From contig NZ_CP098511.1 of NCBI RefSeq assembly GCF_026222555.1, positions 3,639,501-3,703,500 of the forward strand: a stretch of 64,000 bases of DNA, in the 5' to 3' direction. Positions 7,531 through 17,210 of this stretch are shown here, piece by piece. This stretch comes from Aquimarina sp. ERC-38 (GTDB lineage Bacteria > Bacteroidota > Bacteroidia > Flavobacteriales > Flavobacteriaceae). Position 1 is the first letter of the stretch. The number at the start of each line of letters is the position of its first letter. A model generated the notes under the pieces. It made no database searches. It was not told the DNA's origin and saw only the letters and a program-made list of their open reading frames with translations. Made by a program: the position numbers and the translations under genes.

Positions 7531-10299
7531 ATGAACATAAAAAAGTTGTTTTTTAACTATTATATTGTAGTAGTATTGCTTTCAATTTCAAGTGTAGCAT
7601 TCGCTCAAAAAGATCGGGATAAAGCTTATATCCCTTTAGAAAAGAATATATCAGATGACTATATAAATTCACTATTTAAAAAAGGGGATCAAAAAATATA
7701 TTCAAAAGAAGAATTAAAGCATATTTCAATGCCTTGTGGGGGTATAGGTACGGGGCAGGTAGAAGTTACTGGTTATGGTGAGTTGATTTTTTCAGAATCT
7801 ATTTATAACCAACAACAACAACCCAATGCAGGTTTTGGACTTTCGACAGGTTATCAATATATACATCCTCAAGAATTACAGCAGAAGTTACCGAATGAAT
7901 TTACAGTGATTATTAAACCAAAAGGAGCAGAAGCAATTGTCAAACCTTTAAACGACAAGGGGTTTGATGCTATTGAATTTATAGGGGAATATCCTATAGC
8001 TCAAATCGCATATCGTAACACTGATACGCAAATACCCGTAGATATAAAATCCGAAGTGTTCTCTCCCTTTGTTCCGCATGATTTACGAAGTTCATCAAAC
8101 CCGGTGACTATACTTAAATACGCTATAACTAATAATAGTAAAACAAAAGTTGAAGTAACCTTGGCAGGTTGGCTAAAAAATGCCGATTTTCCGGTGGAAG
8201 GAGCAGTTAACCAGACTAATACGCTGAAAAAGTCAAAAGGATTAAGTGCTGTCTCTTTAGAAATGCAAACTTTAAAAAATATTGATTCCATAAATAAACA
8301 TCCTGGATTAGGTGGTGTCTCTATTGGTGTTATGGACTCAAAAGCTATATACTCAGTTGCAAGTGAATCATCGGAAGAATTTATTAAACAATTAGTAAAG
8401 GGGAATGTAAGTCAAGCAAAAAAGTATACATCAGATAAAGCTATAGGATCAGGCTTAAGTTCAACCGTATCTTTAACTCCAAATGAAACTAAAGAAATTA
8501 CTTTTTTAATATCCTGGTATTTTCCGAATTATTACGAAAATGGCCGGCGATATGAGCAACTTATGAATGAAGCTCCAGGGTTAGTAGGGCACTTGTATAA
8601 TAATTGGTATCAACATTCTTTTGATGTTGCTACTTATGTCACAAATAATTTTGATAGCTTATATAATAATACTAAGCTTTATAGAGACACCTATTTTGAT
8701 ACTACATTGCCGTATTGGTTAGCGAATCGTATATCTATGCCACTATCTACCCTAGCAGCAGGTAACATTGCAATTTGGCAAAACGGACGCATGTACGGAT
8801 ATGAAGGAATTGGATTTTGCCAGGGAACTTGCGGACATGTATATAATTTTGTAGTTCCTATTTCCAAATTATTTCCGGAATTAGAACGATCTGTGAGGCT
8901 TCAACAGGATTTTAATAGTTCCGGTTCTTACAGTGCCTATAGTAAATCAGGGCGTATTAACTTTAGAGGTTATGGTGTGGATGACCCAAATGCTAAACAT
9001 GCTTACGCTTCTGATGCACAAAGTGGTTATGTTTTAAAAGCATATAGAGAACATTTAATGTCAACGGATAATACTTTCCTAAATAAAGTTTGGGAGCAGG
9101 TCAAAGGTGCAATCGGCTACCAAATTTATAAAGACGGAGCGGAAATAGGACTTGAACCTAATGGTGTTCTTGAAGGAATTCAAACCTTTTGGGATCCGAT
9201 GTGGTATGGACCAAATCCGTATAACAATTCCCTATACCTTGCAGCTTTAAGAGCAGTAGAAGAAATGGCAAAAATTCAGGGTGAATTTGACTTAGCCAAA
9301 CGTTATCGTTCCTTATTTGAGAAAGGACAAGCATTTATGGAAGAACAATTATGGAACGGAGAATTTTATATGCATTTATACCCTAACGGATTCAGAGCAA
9401 AAAAAGCAGGTAACGGTTTTATTGCGCCTGAAAATACTGAAATTAATGCAGAAAGATTCATCAAAAATTTTAATAGTGGCGGTGCTAATTATTATGAAGG
9501 TGGGGGTTGTGACGCACAACAACTATTCGGTCAAAACTGGGCTCGTCAATTAGGTTTGGGTTATATTTTACCTAAAGAACATTGTGCCATAGCAGCAGCG
9601 AATATTTTCAAGTATAATTGGACACCGGATATAAGTACTATATATGATTACTTTGAGCCAAATGCCAGAAAATTAGCCGACAAAGGAGAGGCAGCGATGG
9701 TAAATGGTAGCTGGCCCCATAAAAAATCATTATGGTTTGAAAACAGACATGATAAATACAATATTTGGTCAGGATTAGAGTATGAAGCCAGTTGTGATAT
9801 GATTAATGAAGGATTAGTCAAAGAAGGTCTTATCATTATACGTTCGATTCATGATCGATATGACGGGGTAAAGCGTAACCCCTGGAATGAAATAGAAGGT
9901 TCCGACCACTATTCCAGAGCTATGCAATCCTGGAATGTACTACTTTCTTTAAGTGGGTTTACTTATAACGGACCTGCCATGGAAATAGGATTTACCCCTA
10001 AATTTAAACCGGAAGATTTCAAAACCTTTTTTTCTGCTGCAGAGGGCTGGGGAACTTTTGAACAAAAAAGAGAAAATAAACAACAGAAAAATAAAATTAC
10101 GCTTCGTTTCGGATCGCTTAAACTAAAAAAAATAAATCTAGATATGGATAGCACCCAAAAATTTCAGAAGGCTCAAGTATTACTAAATGGTAAAAAAATC
10201 AAAAGTGAATTTGAATCAGAAGATACAAATGCTTTTATTAGATTTCAATCTCCACTTCAAATTAAAAAAGACGATGAGCTTTTAATAACACTTCTATGA
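7531..10299 (+). CDS. Secreted GH116-type beta-glucosidase/glucosylceramidase-like enzyme
   Basis: A 922-residue protein with a signal peptide ending near VAFAQ. The N-terminal half has the GGIGTG and GYGELIF motifs of the GH116 N-terminal domain. The C-terminal half, from about residue 390, is an (alpha/alpha)6-type domain with FCQGTCGHVYNF, DAQSGYVLKAYREH and TFWDPMWYGPN; Asp555 in the last motif aligns with the acid/base aspartate of the family. GH116 members cleave beta-glucosides, xylosides or glucosylceramide. The gene overlaps the next by ATGA, so it is translationally coupled to the RbsD/FucU-like lipoprotein and then a sulfatase. The natural substrate is unknown. Confidence 0.8.
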   Translation: MNIKKLFFNYYIVVVLLSISSVAFAQKDRDKAYIPLEKNISDDYINSLFKKGDQKIYSKEELKHISMPCGGIGTGQVEVTGYGELIFSESIYNQQQQPNAGFGLSTGYQYIHPQELQQKLPNEFTVIIKPKGAEAIVKPLNDKGFDAIEFIGEYPIAQIAYRNTDTQIPVDIKSEVFSPFVPHDLRSSSNPVTILKYAITNNSKTKVEVTLAGWLKNADFPVEGAVNQTNTLKKSKGLSAVSLEMQTLKNIDSINKHPGLGGVSIGVMDSKAIYSVASESSEEFIKQLVKGNVSQAKKYTSDKAIGSGLSSTVSLTPNETKEITFLISWYFPNYYENGRRYEQLMNEAPGLVGHLYNNWYQHSFDVATYVTNNFDSLYNNTKLYRDTYFDTTLPYWLANRISMPLSTLAAGNIAIWQNGRMYGYEGIGFCQGTCGHVYNFVVPISKLFPELERSVRLQQDFNSSGSYSAYSKSGRINFRGYGVDDPNAKHAYASDAQSGYVLKAYREHLMSTDNTFLNKVWEQVKGAIGYQIYKDGAEIGLEPNGVLEGIQTFWDPMWYGPNPYNNSLYLAALRAVEEMAKIQGEFDLAKRYRSLFEKGQAFMEEQLWNGEFYMHLYPNGFRAKKAGNGFIAPENTEINAERFIKNFNSGGANYYEGGGCDAQQLFGQNWARQLGLGYILPKEHCAIAAANIFKYNWTPDISTIYDYFEPNARKLADKGEAAMVNGSWPHKKSLWFENRHDKYNIWSGLEYEASCDMINEGLVKEGLIIIRSIHDRYDGVKRNPWNEIEGSDHYSRAMQSWNVLLSLSGFTYNGPAMEIGFTPKFKPEDFKTFFSAAEGWGTFEQKRENKQQKNKITLRFGSLKLKKINLDMDSTQKFQKAQVLLNGKKIKSEFESEDTNAFIRFQSPLQIKKDDELLITLL

Positions 10300-10877
10300 A
10301 TTTAAATAAACTTATTCTTTTAAGCCTATTTATTCTAACGACAGTATCCTGTGACGAACAAAAGCCAATTATCCAGAATATTGAGGTCACTAAAAAGGAT
10401 AATTGGAAGGATGTACTAGAAGATCAAATCAAGCTTTTAGGGCATAGGAACTGGATAGTTGTTGTAGATAAAGCCTATCCGTTACAAAGTAATACAGGAA
10501 TTACAACCTTATTGAGTGATACCGGACAATTAGAAACTTTAAAGTATGTGGCGGATGTAATTGATAGGCAACAACATATCAAACCTATTATTTACGTTGA
10601 TAAAGAAATAGATTTTATAGAAGAAAGTGCTGCACCAGGAATTTCTAAATATCGCGAAAGTCTACGTAATTTATTAGAAAAAGAAAGCTTCAATAAAATC
10701 ATTCATGAAGATATTATCACCATGTTAGATAAAGCAGCAGATCAATTTAAAATTATCATCATCAAAACTGATTTTACCATTCCATATACATCAGTATTTT
10801 TTCAATTGGATTGTAAATATTGGAATACCGAATCTGAACTACTATTAAGAAAAAAGATTATAAATTCTAAAGAATGA
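10296..10877 (+). CDS. Lipoprotein with RbsD/FucU-like mutarotase domain
   Basis: A 193-residue protein with a signal peptide and lipobox-like end, TVSC with Cys19, so probably anchored to a membrane from the periplasmic side. Residues 48-62 read LGHRNWIVVVDKAYP, matching the catalytic start of the RbsD/FucU fold (GH...I...D..FP in FucU); His50 and Asp58 would be the active-site residues. Classical members act in the cytosol, so an exported version is unusual. It overlaps the GH116 gene by 4 bases at its start and the sulfatase by 4 at its end. A role in interconverting the released sugar's anomers is inference; the fold call rests on motif reading only. Confidence 0.6.
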   Translation: MNLNKLILLSLFILTTVSCDEQKPIIQNIEVTKKDNWKDVLEDQIKLLGHRNWIVVVDKAYPLQSNTGITTLLSDTGQLETLKYVADVIDRQQHIKPIIYVDKEIDFIEESAAPGISKYRESLRNLLEKESFNKIIHEDIITMLDKAADQFKIIIIKTDFTIPYTSVFFQLDCKYWNTESELLLRKKIINSKE

Positions 10878-12361
10878 AAACATTTAAAATGTTAGTCCAT
10901 TTAGCAAAAATTCAAACCGTTGTTGCAGTCATCCTTTCAATAAATACAGGTTGGACCCAAACTTCTAAAAAACCAAATGTTGTTTTTATCCTGATTGATG
11001 ACTTTGGCTGGAATGATGTAGGTTACAACGGCTCTACCTTCTATGAAACTCCCCATTTAGACCAACTGTCTAAAGAATTTATGCGTTTCGACAGATGTTA
11101 TACGCCTAGTCCGATGTGTTCACCTACACGTGTGAGTATAATAACCGGTAAAAACCCGGCTAGACATGGAGTCACGCAATGGCTACCGGGACGAGCCAAC
11201 TGGCCGGGAAAACCAAAAACACTACAAAAGGTCTTGTGCCCCGCTCCACAAGTTAGTGGTATCAATCGTAACGAAACCACACTTGCGGAAGCACTACAAA
11301 AAGTTGGCTATGACACTGGTTTTTTTGGAAAATGGCACATGGGTAAGTTTAGTGAAACGGGAGATCCTTCTGCACACGGATTTGCTACGCAAAAAGCAGT
11401 CATTGAAGAAAATAGTTGTGCTATGTTCTACCCGTTTAAAGACCATAAAGAATATTTTCCAGAGGCGGTACCAGGTGATAATTTCACGGATTTACTAACG
11501 GAGAGTGCCATTGAATTTATAGATAAAAAACGTTCGGAACCCTTCTTTCTTTACTTATCTCATTTCGCAATGCACGCCCCTATTGCTTCAAAAAAAGAGG
11601 AATTACAGAAGTTCACAGAAAAAGCCAAATTACTTCCAAACCTTTCAAAAGAAGAGAAAAAAATCAAGGATCCTTATGCGCATAAACCCTATAACAGTCG
11701 CCAGGACTCCCCTGATTATGCAGGTGAACTAGCTACCCTAGATGAGAATATTGGGAAACTTGTTCAACATTTAAAAGATAGTAATCAGTTTGAAAATACG
11801 ATCATTATCATTACGGGTGATAATGGTGGCAGAACTTCGTTCTTTCACTCTCCACCCACAGCGGTAATGCCTCTAAGGGGGGGTAAAACTTTTAATTTTG
11901 ACGGCGGATTACGAACCCCTTTGTTAATACATTGTCCGGGGATTACCAGGCCCAATCAGCAGGATAGTACCGTAATTACAAGTATTGATTTTTATCCGAC
12001 GATCTTAGAGATGATCGGTCAACCATTATTGCCTAATCAACATCAGGACGGTGTAAGTCTTGTACCTTTGATGAAAGATAAAACTATTGAAAAGCGTAAC
12101 GTATATTGGCATTTTCCTCATTATCAAGGCGAAGGAAGCTACCCTACCAGCGCTATAATGGACGGAGCATATAAATTAATTGTAAATTATCATCAAGAGG
12201 ACGTTCTGCTATTTAATGTTTTTGAAGATATTGGTGAAACTCACAACCTTGCAAAATCAATGCCTGACAAAGTGTTAGAAATGCAAAAAAACCTTTCTGA
12301 ATACCTTAAAAGTACAAATGCTTTGATCCCAAAAGCCAATCCTGATTATGTACATCAATAA
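10874..12361 (+). CDS. Secreted type I sulfatase
   Basis: A 495-residue arylsulfatase-type hydrolase with an N-terminal signal peptide ending around GWTQ. The formylglycine signature CSPTR begins at Cys82, which an anaerobic or aerobic maturase would convert. Calcium ligands Asp41-Asp42 lie in FILIDDFGWND, and Lys153 and His155 in GKWHMGK fit the active site. A later ITGDNGG motif supplies further metal ligands. The start codon overlaps the stop of the lipoprotein gene (ATGA). It is the intact paralogue of the fragment at 7117. It presumably removes sulfate from the glycoside attacked by the GH116 enzyme. Confidence 0.93.
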   Translation: MKTFKMLVHLAKIQTVVAVILSINTGWTQTSKKPNVVFILIDDFGWNDVGYNGSTFYETPHLDQLSKEFMRFDRCYTPSPMCSPTRVSIITGKNPARHGVTQWLPGRANWPGKPKTLQKVLCPAPQVSGINRNETTLAEALQKVGYDTGFFGKWHMGKFSETGDPSAHGFATQKAVIEENSCAMFYPFKDHKEYFPEAVPGDNFTDLLTESAIEFIDKKRSEPFFLYLSHFAMHAPIASKKEELQKFTEKAKLLPNLSKEEKKIKDPYAHKPYNSRQDSPDYAGELATLDENIGKLVQHLKDSNQFENTIIIITGDNGGRTSFFHSPPTAVMPLRGGKTFNFDGGLRTPLLIHCPGITRPNQQDSTVITSIDFYPTILEMIGQPLLPNQHQDGVSLVPLMKDKTIEKRNVYWHFPHYQGEGSYPTSAIMDGAYKLIVNYHQEDVLLFNVFEDIGETHNLAKSMPDKVLEMQKNLSEYLKSTNALIPKANPDYVHQ

Positions 12362-12387
12362 AGGTAGGTTTAATTTAAAAGCTTGGA

Positions 12388-15318
12388 TTATTCGATGGCT
12401 TCATAGATTATACGCTGTATTTCCGATCGAATATCATTTACAATTAATTTCCGGTTAGAAGCATCAGGAAAAGTACGGTTACTAAGAAATACGTATACTA
12501 TTTCTTCTTCGGGGTCCGCCCAGGTAAAAGTACCGGTAAAGCCACTATGACCAAAACTTGTATCTGACACACACCCGCAGGTAGGTCCTACGCTTCCTAA
12601 TTGAGGTTTATCAAACCCAATGCCCCTTCTTACTTTTTTATAACAATACGTACAGGTATTAAATGCTTCTATAGTTTCTTTTTTAAGGTATTGCTTCCCT
12701 CCGTAACTTCCTCCGTTCAGGTACATTTGCATTATTTTAGCCACATCATTGGCATTAGAAAACAGACCGGCATGTCCGCCTACTCCTCCCATCATCGCAG
12801 CTCCCTGATCGTGTACATACCCATGAACTATCTGATTCCTAAAAGTGACGTCATCTTCTGATGGAACAATTTCTTTTTTATTAAATCGTTGCAATGGCAG
12901 GTAGCCCATACGATAGGCACCCAAAGGCTGGTAGAAATGATTTGCTGTTAATTCGCTTAAAGAACCATCATAGTGTTTTTCTATAAACGTTTTTAAAATA
13001 TAATAAGGTAGATCACTGTATTTATATTGCAACCTCTTTCTAAGTTCGCTATCTTTAATTTGTAATAGTAAGGAATCCTTCATATCCTCCCTTAAATATA
13101 AATTATTAGTCACCTCCACATTAAACTCTTTATTCAACTTATTTCGATAATATCTTTTATCCGGTTTTGCAGTTATTGAGTCCATTGTTTTTAAGTAAAA
13201 CGGAATCCAGGCTTTTAACCTTGCATAGTGCGATAGCATAGATCGTACGGTGATATACTCTTTATTAGAACCCTTAAAAGAAGGTAGCAATTCACCTACT
13301 CTTGTTTTTAAATCAATAACCCCCTGATCTACCAGTTCCATAACTAAAGGTAACGTACCTAAAATCTTAGTTAAAGAAGCCAAATCATAAATATCCGTAT
13401 TTTTTACCGGGCGTTTTTTATCATACGTATGAAAACCGTAACTTTTGTTAAAAACCACTTTACCCTTTCGGGCTACCAGTAATTGTAAACCCGGTGCCAT
13501 TTTTTCGTTTAACACCCGGTATACTACAGAATCAATACGTTTTAAACCAATACTATTCAATCCAACTGTTTCCGGTACTCCGTAAGAAAGCCGATTCATA
13601 GCCCGGGTTTCTAACCCATGGTTAATCTGAAATTCCTTATTAACACTCACGGGTAATTTACCTTTAGCATCAATGGCTCCGAAAAGAAGCTGAGCCGATT
13701 TTTGCTGTGCTAGTACACTATTTTGATAAGATACTAAAACTCCTTCGTAATTTTTAAAAGATTTAAAGTCCAGCAATGCATACGGACTGGCAAATAAAGT
13801 AAAAATGGTGGTATTAAGCTTTGCAATTTCCTGTACCCAGTCTAATTCTTTTTCACTTAATTGATATTTAGTCCAGGGCGAAGTATTTAAAGAATGATGT
13901 CCTATGATGACGTGATTATACTCCCGCAGTTTTTTAGTCAAATCATTTAATTGCCCTGATTTTACCCAATCTACTTTAGCATATTTATTTAATTCTTCAT
14001 AGAAAGGTTGTGCATCCCCTTTCCCAAAAGATACATAAGCGATCTTTTTAATATCTAAATTTTTAACCGGTAAAACGGATTTGTAATTTTTAACCAAAGT
14101 CAAGGATGCCTCGTAAAGCTGATCTCTTAAGGCAGCATCTTTAAAAGAATTTAAATCATTTGTAAGATTAAATAAAGAAACCGGTTGGTACTTATTTAAT
14201 CCCACTTTATATTTTGCTTTTAGAATTTTCTTCACTGAAATAGATAAGCGCTCCTCTGTTATCTGTCCTGCATAGTAAGCGGATACTATTTTTTGCGAAG
14301 CCAAAGGGACATCTTCAGAAATTAACAGGATATCGTTACCTGCCATAAAAGTAGCTAAGTCTAGTTCGCCCGGAGTTTTAAAATCCGAAGCTCCTTTCAT
14401 ATTAAGAGCATCCGTTATAATCAGGCCTTTAAACTCAAGCTGTTTTTTTAAAATATCCGTAACAATTTTATCTGATGCAGATGAAGGAAACCCGACGCGA
14501 GATTCCAGCGAAGGAATATTTAAATGTGCGGTCATCACGCTTTCTAACCCATTTTTAAATAGTTCTTTGTAGGGATATAACTCTACTTCATTAATACGCT
14601 TGGAATCAAAATTAATGGTAGGTAAGGTTTTATGCGAATCCTGATCCGTATCTCCATGTCCGGGAAAATGCTTTGCACTTGCCAAAACACCCTGGGATTG
14701 CATTCCTTGTAAAAAGGCCAAAGACTTTTGGGTAACACCTTCTTTATCTTCTCCAAAAGAGCGGTTACCAATAATTGGATTTTGAGGGTTAGTATTGATA
14801 TCTACTACCGGAGCAAAGTTGATATGAACCCCCAGGCGTTTACAGTTTTGGGCAATATGCTGACCGGTTTGTTTAATCAATTCCAGATCCTGAATGGCGC
14901 CCAGAGTCATATTCCAAGGAAATGGCTGTACGGAATCCAAACGCATAGCAAGCCCCCATTCTGCGTCCATACCGATTAGTAGGGGAATCGTACTTTTTTC
15001 CTGAAATTGATTGGTTAATCGAGCTTGACGTCCGGGTCCTCCCTTAGAAAAGATAATACCTCCAATATAAAAATCTTTAATTAATTTTTGAACATTAGCA
15101 AAGTCTTCTTTAGTACCTGAAGAGAAAACATCTACCATAAATAGTTGTCCTACCTTTTGTTTTAGGTTCATCGTATTGTAAATACTATCTACCCAGAACT
15201 GTTGTTGATCTTCTTTTCCTTTGACTAAAAGGGGATCTTCCTGCTGACCATACGTGGGGGCCACCAAAAGGAAAAATACAAATACAGGAATAGAAAAAAC
15301 TTTAAAATGTTGCCACAC
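12388..15318 (-). CDS. GH3 beta-N-acetylhexosaminidase fused to serine beta-lactamase-like domain
   Basis: A 976-residue exported two-domain protein. A signal peptide ends near TYGQ. Residues 40-560 form a NagZ-type GH3 unit with KHFPGHGDTDQDSH at 216-229, the catalytic His loop typical of N-acetylglucosaminidases, and the nucleophile Asp303 in ITDALNMKG. Residues 580-970 form a class C beta-lactamase/esterase-type domain with the SxxK motif Ser648-Lys651. This fusion is familiar in Bacteroidota. It probably trims peptidoglycan fragments in the periplasm; the substrate of the second domain is not known. It converges on the sulfatase gene with a 26-base gap. Confidence 0.9.
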   Translation of the reverse strand: MWQHFKVFSIPVFVFFLLVAPTYGQQEDPLLVKGKEDQQQFWVDSIYNTMNLKQKVGQLFMVDVFSSGTKEDFANVQKLIKDFYIGGIIFSKGGPGRQARLTNQFQEKSTIPLLIGMDAEWGLAMRLDSVQPFPWNMTLGAIQDLELIKQTGQHIAQNCKRLGVHINFAPVVDINTNPQNPIIGNRSFGEDKEGVTQKSLAFLQGMQSQGVLASAKHFPGHGDTDQDSHKTLPTINFDSKRINEVELYPYKELFKNGLESVMTAHLNIPSLESRVGFPSSASDKIVTDILKKQLEFKGLIITDALNMKGASDFKTPGELDLATFMAGNDILLISEDVPLASQKIVSAYYAGQITEERLSISVKKILKAKYKVGLNKYQPVSLFNLTNDLNSFKDAALRDQLYEASLTLVKNYKSVLPVKNLDIKKIAYVSFGKGDAQPFYEELNKYAKVDWVKSGQLNDLTKKLREYNHVIIGHHSLNTSPWTKYQLSEKELDWVQEIAKLNTTIFTLFASPYALLDFKSFKNYEGVLVSYQNSVLAQQKSAQLLFGAIDAKGKLPVSVNKEFQINHGLETRAMNRLSYGVPETVGLNSIGLKRIDSVVYRVLNEKMAPGLQLLVARKGKVVFNKSYGFHTYDKKRPVKNTDIYDLASLTKILGTLPLVMELVDQGVIDLKTRVGELLPSFKGSNKEYITVRSMLSHYARLKAWIPFYLKTMDSITAKPDKRYYRNKLNKEFNVEVTNNLYLREDMKDSLLLQIKDSELRKRLQYKYSDLPYYILKTFIEKHYDGSLSELTANHFYQPLGAYRMGYLPLQRFNKKEIVPSEDDVTFRNQIVHGYVHDQGAAMMGGVGGHAGLFSNANDVAKIMQMYLNGGSYGGKQYLKKETIEAFNTCTYCYKKVRRGIGFDKPQLGSVGPTCGCVSDTSFGHSGFTGTFTWADPEEEIVYVFLSNRTFPDASNRKLIVNDIRSEIQRIIYEAIE

Positions 15319-15326
15319 AAATAATT

Positions 15327-15812
15327 TTAGTTTAAAAAACGGTTATGCCAACTATCCTTTGCCGGGACTTCCCAGTTGGAAAGATATTCCCCTTTGTTGG
15401 TAACCAAGTTGTTAAATACAATAGTGTTTGGGGAAACAGAACGGTTTTTAGCCATTTTTTTAAAATCAGTAAGTGTTTTATAGGCAACGAATTCTCCTTG
15501 TTTAAAGGAAACATTCATTTTATCCAATAAATTAATCCGGTAATCCTTTTCTAATTGTTGGATAAAGTGAACGGATGCATCGATAGAACATCCTGTAGCA
15601 TTTGCTACTTCTTGATCCAAACCAATAGTGATAAATCGTTTATACTTAATGTCATAACCTGCCTGTAGATGAGCTCCGTGTGCAGTCCAGCTTTCAATAA
15701 AAGTGTCTAATTTCTCTTTTATCTCTTGCAGTTCAACCGGGCTTAAAGAACGATCTGCCTGGTAAATCCATATTCTGGAAGAATTCGGTAATTGTTCAAA
15801 ATCAACAAGCAT
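15327..15812 (-). CDS. Conserved flavobacterial protein of unknown function
   Basis: A 161-residue soluble protein with no signal peptide or membrane segment. Similar proteins are, as I recall, labelled 'ABC transporter ATPase' in flavobacterial genomes, but I see no Walker A, Walker B or ABC signature, so that name is not supported. It is 8 bases upstream of the GH3/beta-lactamase fusion and probably co-transcribed with it. Confidence 0.75.
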   Translation of the reverse strand: MLVDFEQLPNSSRIWIYQADRSLSPVELQEIKEKLDTFIESWTAHGAHLQAGYDIKYKRFITIGLDQEVANATGCSIDASVHFIQQLEKDYRINLLDKMNVSFKQGEFVAYKTLTDFKKMAKNRSVSPNTIVFNNLVTNKGEYLSNWEVPAKDSWHNRFLN

Positions 15813-15883
15813 ATTCTGTTTTATTTAGGGAAACTTAAAATAACGAAAAGTATTCCGAATTTGTACGATTTTTCGGATAAAAT

Positions 15884-16675
15884 TTATAAATCTTTTGCAG
15901 TAGCAATCATTTCGGCCACGTCAAGTACTTCTATCGTGTCTTCTTTCTCTTTGTTTTTAATTCCGTCAGTCATCATAGTATTACAAAAAGGACAACCTGC
16001 CGCAATTACCTGGGGTTTTGTTTCCAGGGCATCTTCAGTACGCTCGATATTAACGTCTTTATTTCCGGGTTCGGGTTCTTTAAACATTTGTGCCCCACCG
16101 GCTCCGCAACATAATCCGTTACGTTTACTACGTTTCATCTCTATAAGTTCTACCTCTAGTTTTTCCAGTAGCTCCCTAGGGGCTTCATATACATTATTAG
16201 CTCGTCCTAAATAACAAGGATCATGAAAGGTAATACGTTTTCCTTTAAATTTACCTCCCGCCACCTTTAAACGGCCTTCTTCTAAAAGAGATTTTAAAAA
16301 TTGCGTATGATGTACCACTTCGTAGGAACCTCCCAATCCGGGATATTCATTTTTGATGGTGTTAAAACAATGTGGGCAGGCGGTTACTACTTTCTTTATT
16401 TCATATGCATTCATTACTTCGATATTAGTAACCGCTTGCATTTGAAATAAAAATTCATTTCCTGTCCTTTTTGCCGGATCTCCGGTACAACTTTCTTCGG
16501 TACCTAATACGGCAAAATCCACTCCAGCATGATGCAACAATTTGACAAAAGCCTTAGTTATCTTTTTTGCTCTATCATCAAAACTACCAGCGCACCCTAC
16601 CCAAAATAATACTTCAGGTTGTTTACCCGCGGCCATATATTCTGCCATTGTTGGCACTTTGATTGTTTCACTCAT
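15884..16675 (-). CDS. CCG-domain iron-sulfur protein, HdrB/LutA-like
   Basis: A 263-residue cytosolic protein built of two cysteine-rich CCG domains, as in heterodisulfide reductase subunit B, LutA and GlpC. The first has GCAGSFDDRAKK near residue 28 and CPHCFNTIKNEYP near 100. The second has HDPCYLGRANN near 150, CCGAGGAQMF near 190 and AAGCPFCNTM near 227. Such proteins bind Fe-S clusters and pass electrons to or from a ferredoxin-like partner. The likely partner is the 4Fe-4S membrane protein two genes upstream. Substrate unknown. Confidence 0.85.
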   Translation of the reverse strand: MSETIKVPTMAEYMAAGKQPEVLFWVGCAGSFDDRAKKITKAFVKLLHHAGVDFAVLGTEESCTGDPAKRTGNEFLFQMQAVTNIEVMNAYEIKKVVTACPHCFNTIKNEYPGLGGSYEVVHHTQFLKSLLEEGRLKVAGGKFKGKRITFHDPCYLGRANNVYEAPRELLEKLEVELIEMKRSKRNGLCCGAGGAQMFKEPEPGNKDVNIERTEDALETKPQVIAAGCPFCNTMMTDGIKNKEKEDTIEVLDVAEMIATAKDL

Positions 16676-16724
16676 TGCGTATGTGCTTCTACATTAAATA
16701 GACCTTTATTTTAAGGTCAAATTA

Positions 16725-17171
16725 TCAATCGTGTTTACCATCGTCAAAAACTTCGATAGTAACCACCCGCTCTACCAATTCTGTAAATTTACCAGTATAA
16801 CGAGTTGCTTTTACCAGGTGATTATCAATCCAATGATAATTTCCACCTCTTGGTTTTCCCATTAATAAACTATGGTATTTAAAATCGTGCTTTTGTAACC
16901 ATTTTTCTGTTACTTCTCTGTGTTCTTCTGTTCTAGAAGTAAAAAAACAAATTCTATGCCCTTCATCATACCATTTATTCAGAGTATGTAAAGCATCCGG
17001 GAAAGGGATACAGGTTTCCATACGTTCCGGCTCTTCGTTAGGAACATCCTCAGTGATGGTACCATCAATATCAATCAGGTAATTTTTTACTCCTTCGGGT
17101 AATACGGGGCTGATACTTTCTCCATCTTCAATTTTTTTACTCAACAATTTGTCTACATCCTCTTTTTTCAT
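16725..17171 (-). CDS. HAD-family phosphatase-like protein
   Basis: A 148-residue protein with the HAD motif I IDIDGTI near residues 33-39 (nucleophile Asp34, Asp36), motif II FFTSR near 75-79 and a C-terminal acidic stretch. I recall the family often being annotated as phosphoheptose isomerase in Flavobacteriia, which the sequence does not support; a small phosphatase is more likely. It sits between the genes for the two Fe-S proteins on the same strand with short gaps. Confidence 0.7.
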   Translation of the reverse strand: MKKEDVDKLLSKKIEDGESISPVLPEGVKNYLIDIDGTITEDVPNEEPERMETCIPFPDALHTLNKWYDEGHRICFFTSRTEEHREVTEKWLQKHDFKYHSLLMGKPRGGNYHWIDNHLVKATRYTGKFTELVERVVTIEVFDDGKHD

Positions 17172-17210
17172 GTGTGTTTTTATAGTTATTAATAGGGTAT
17201 ATTTATTTTA

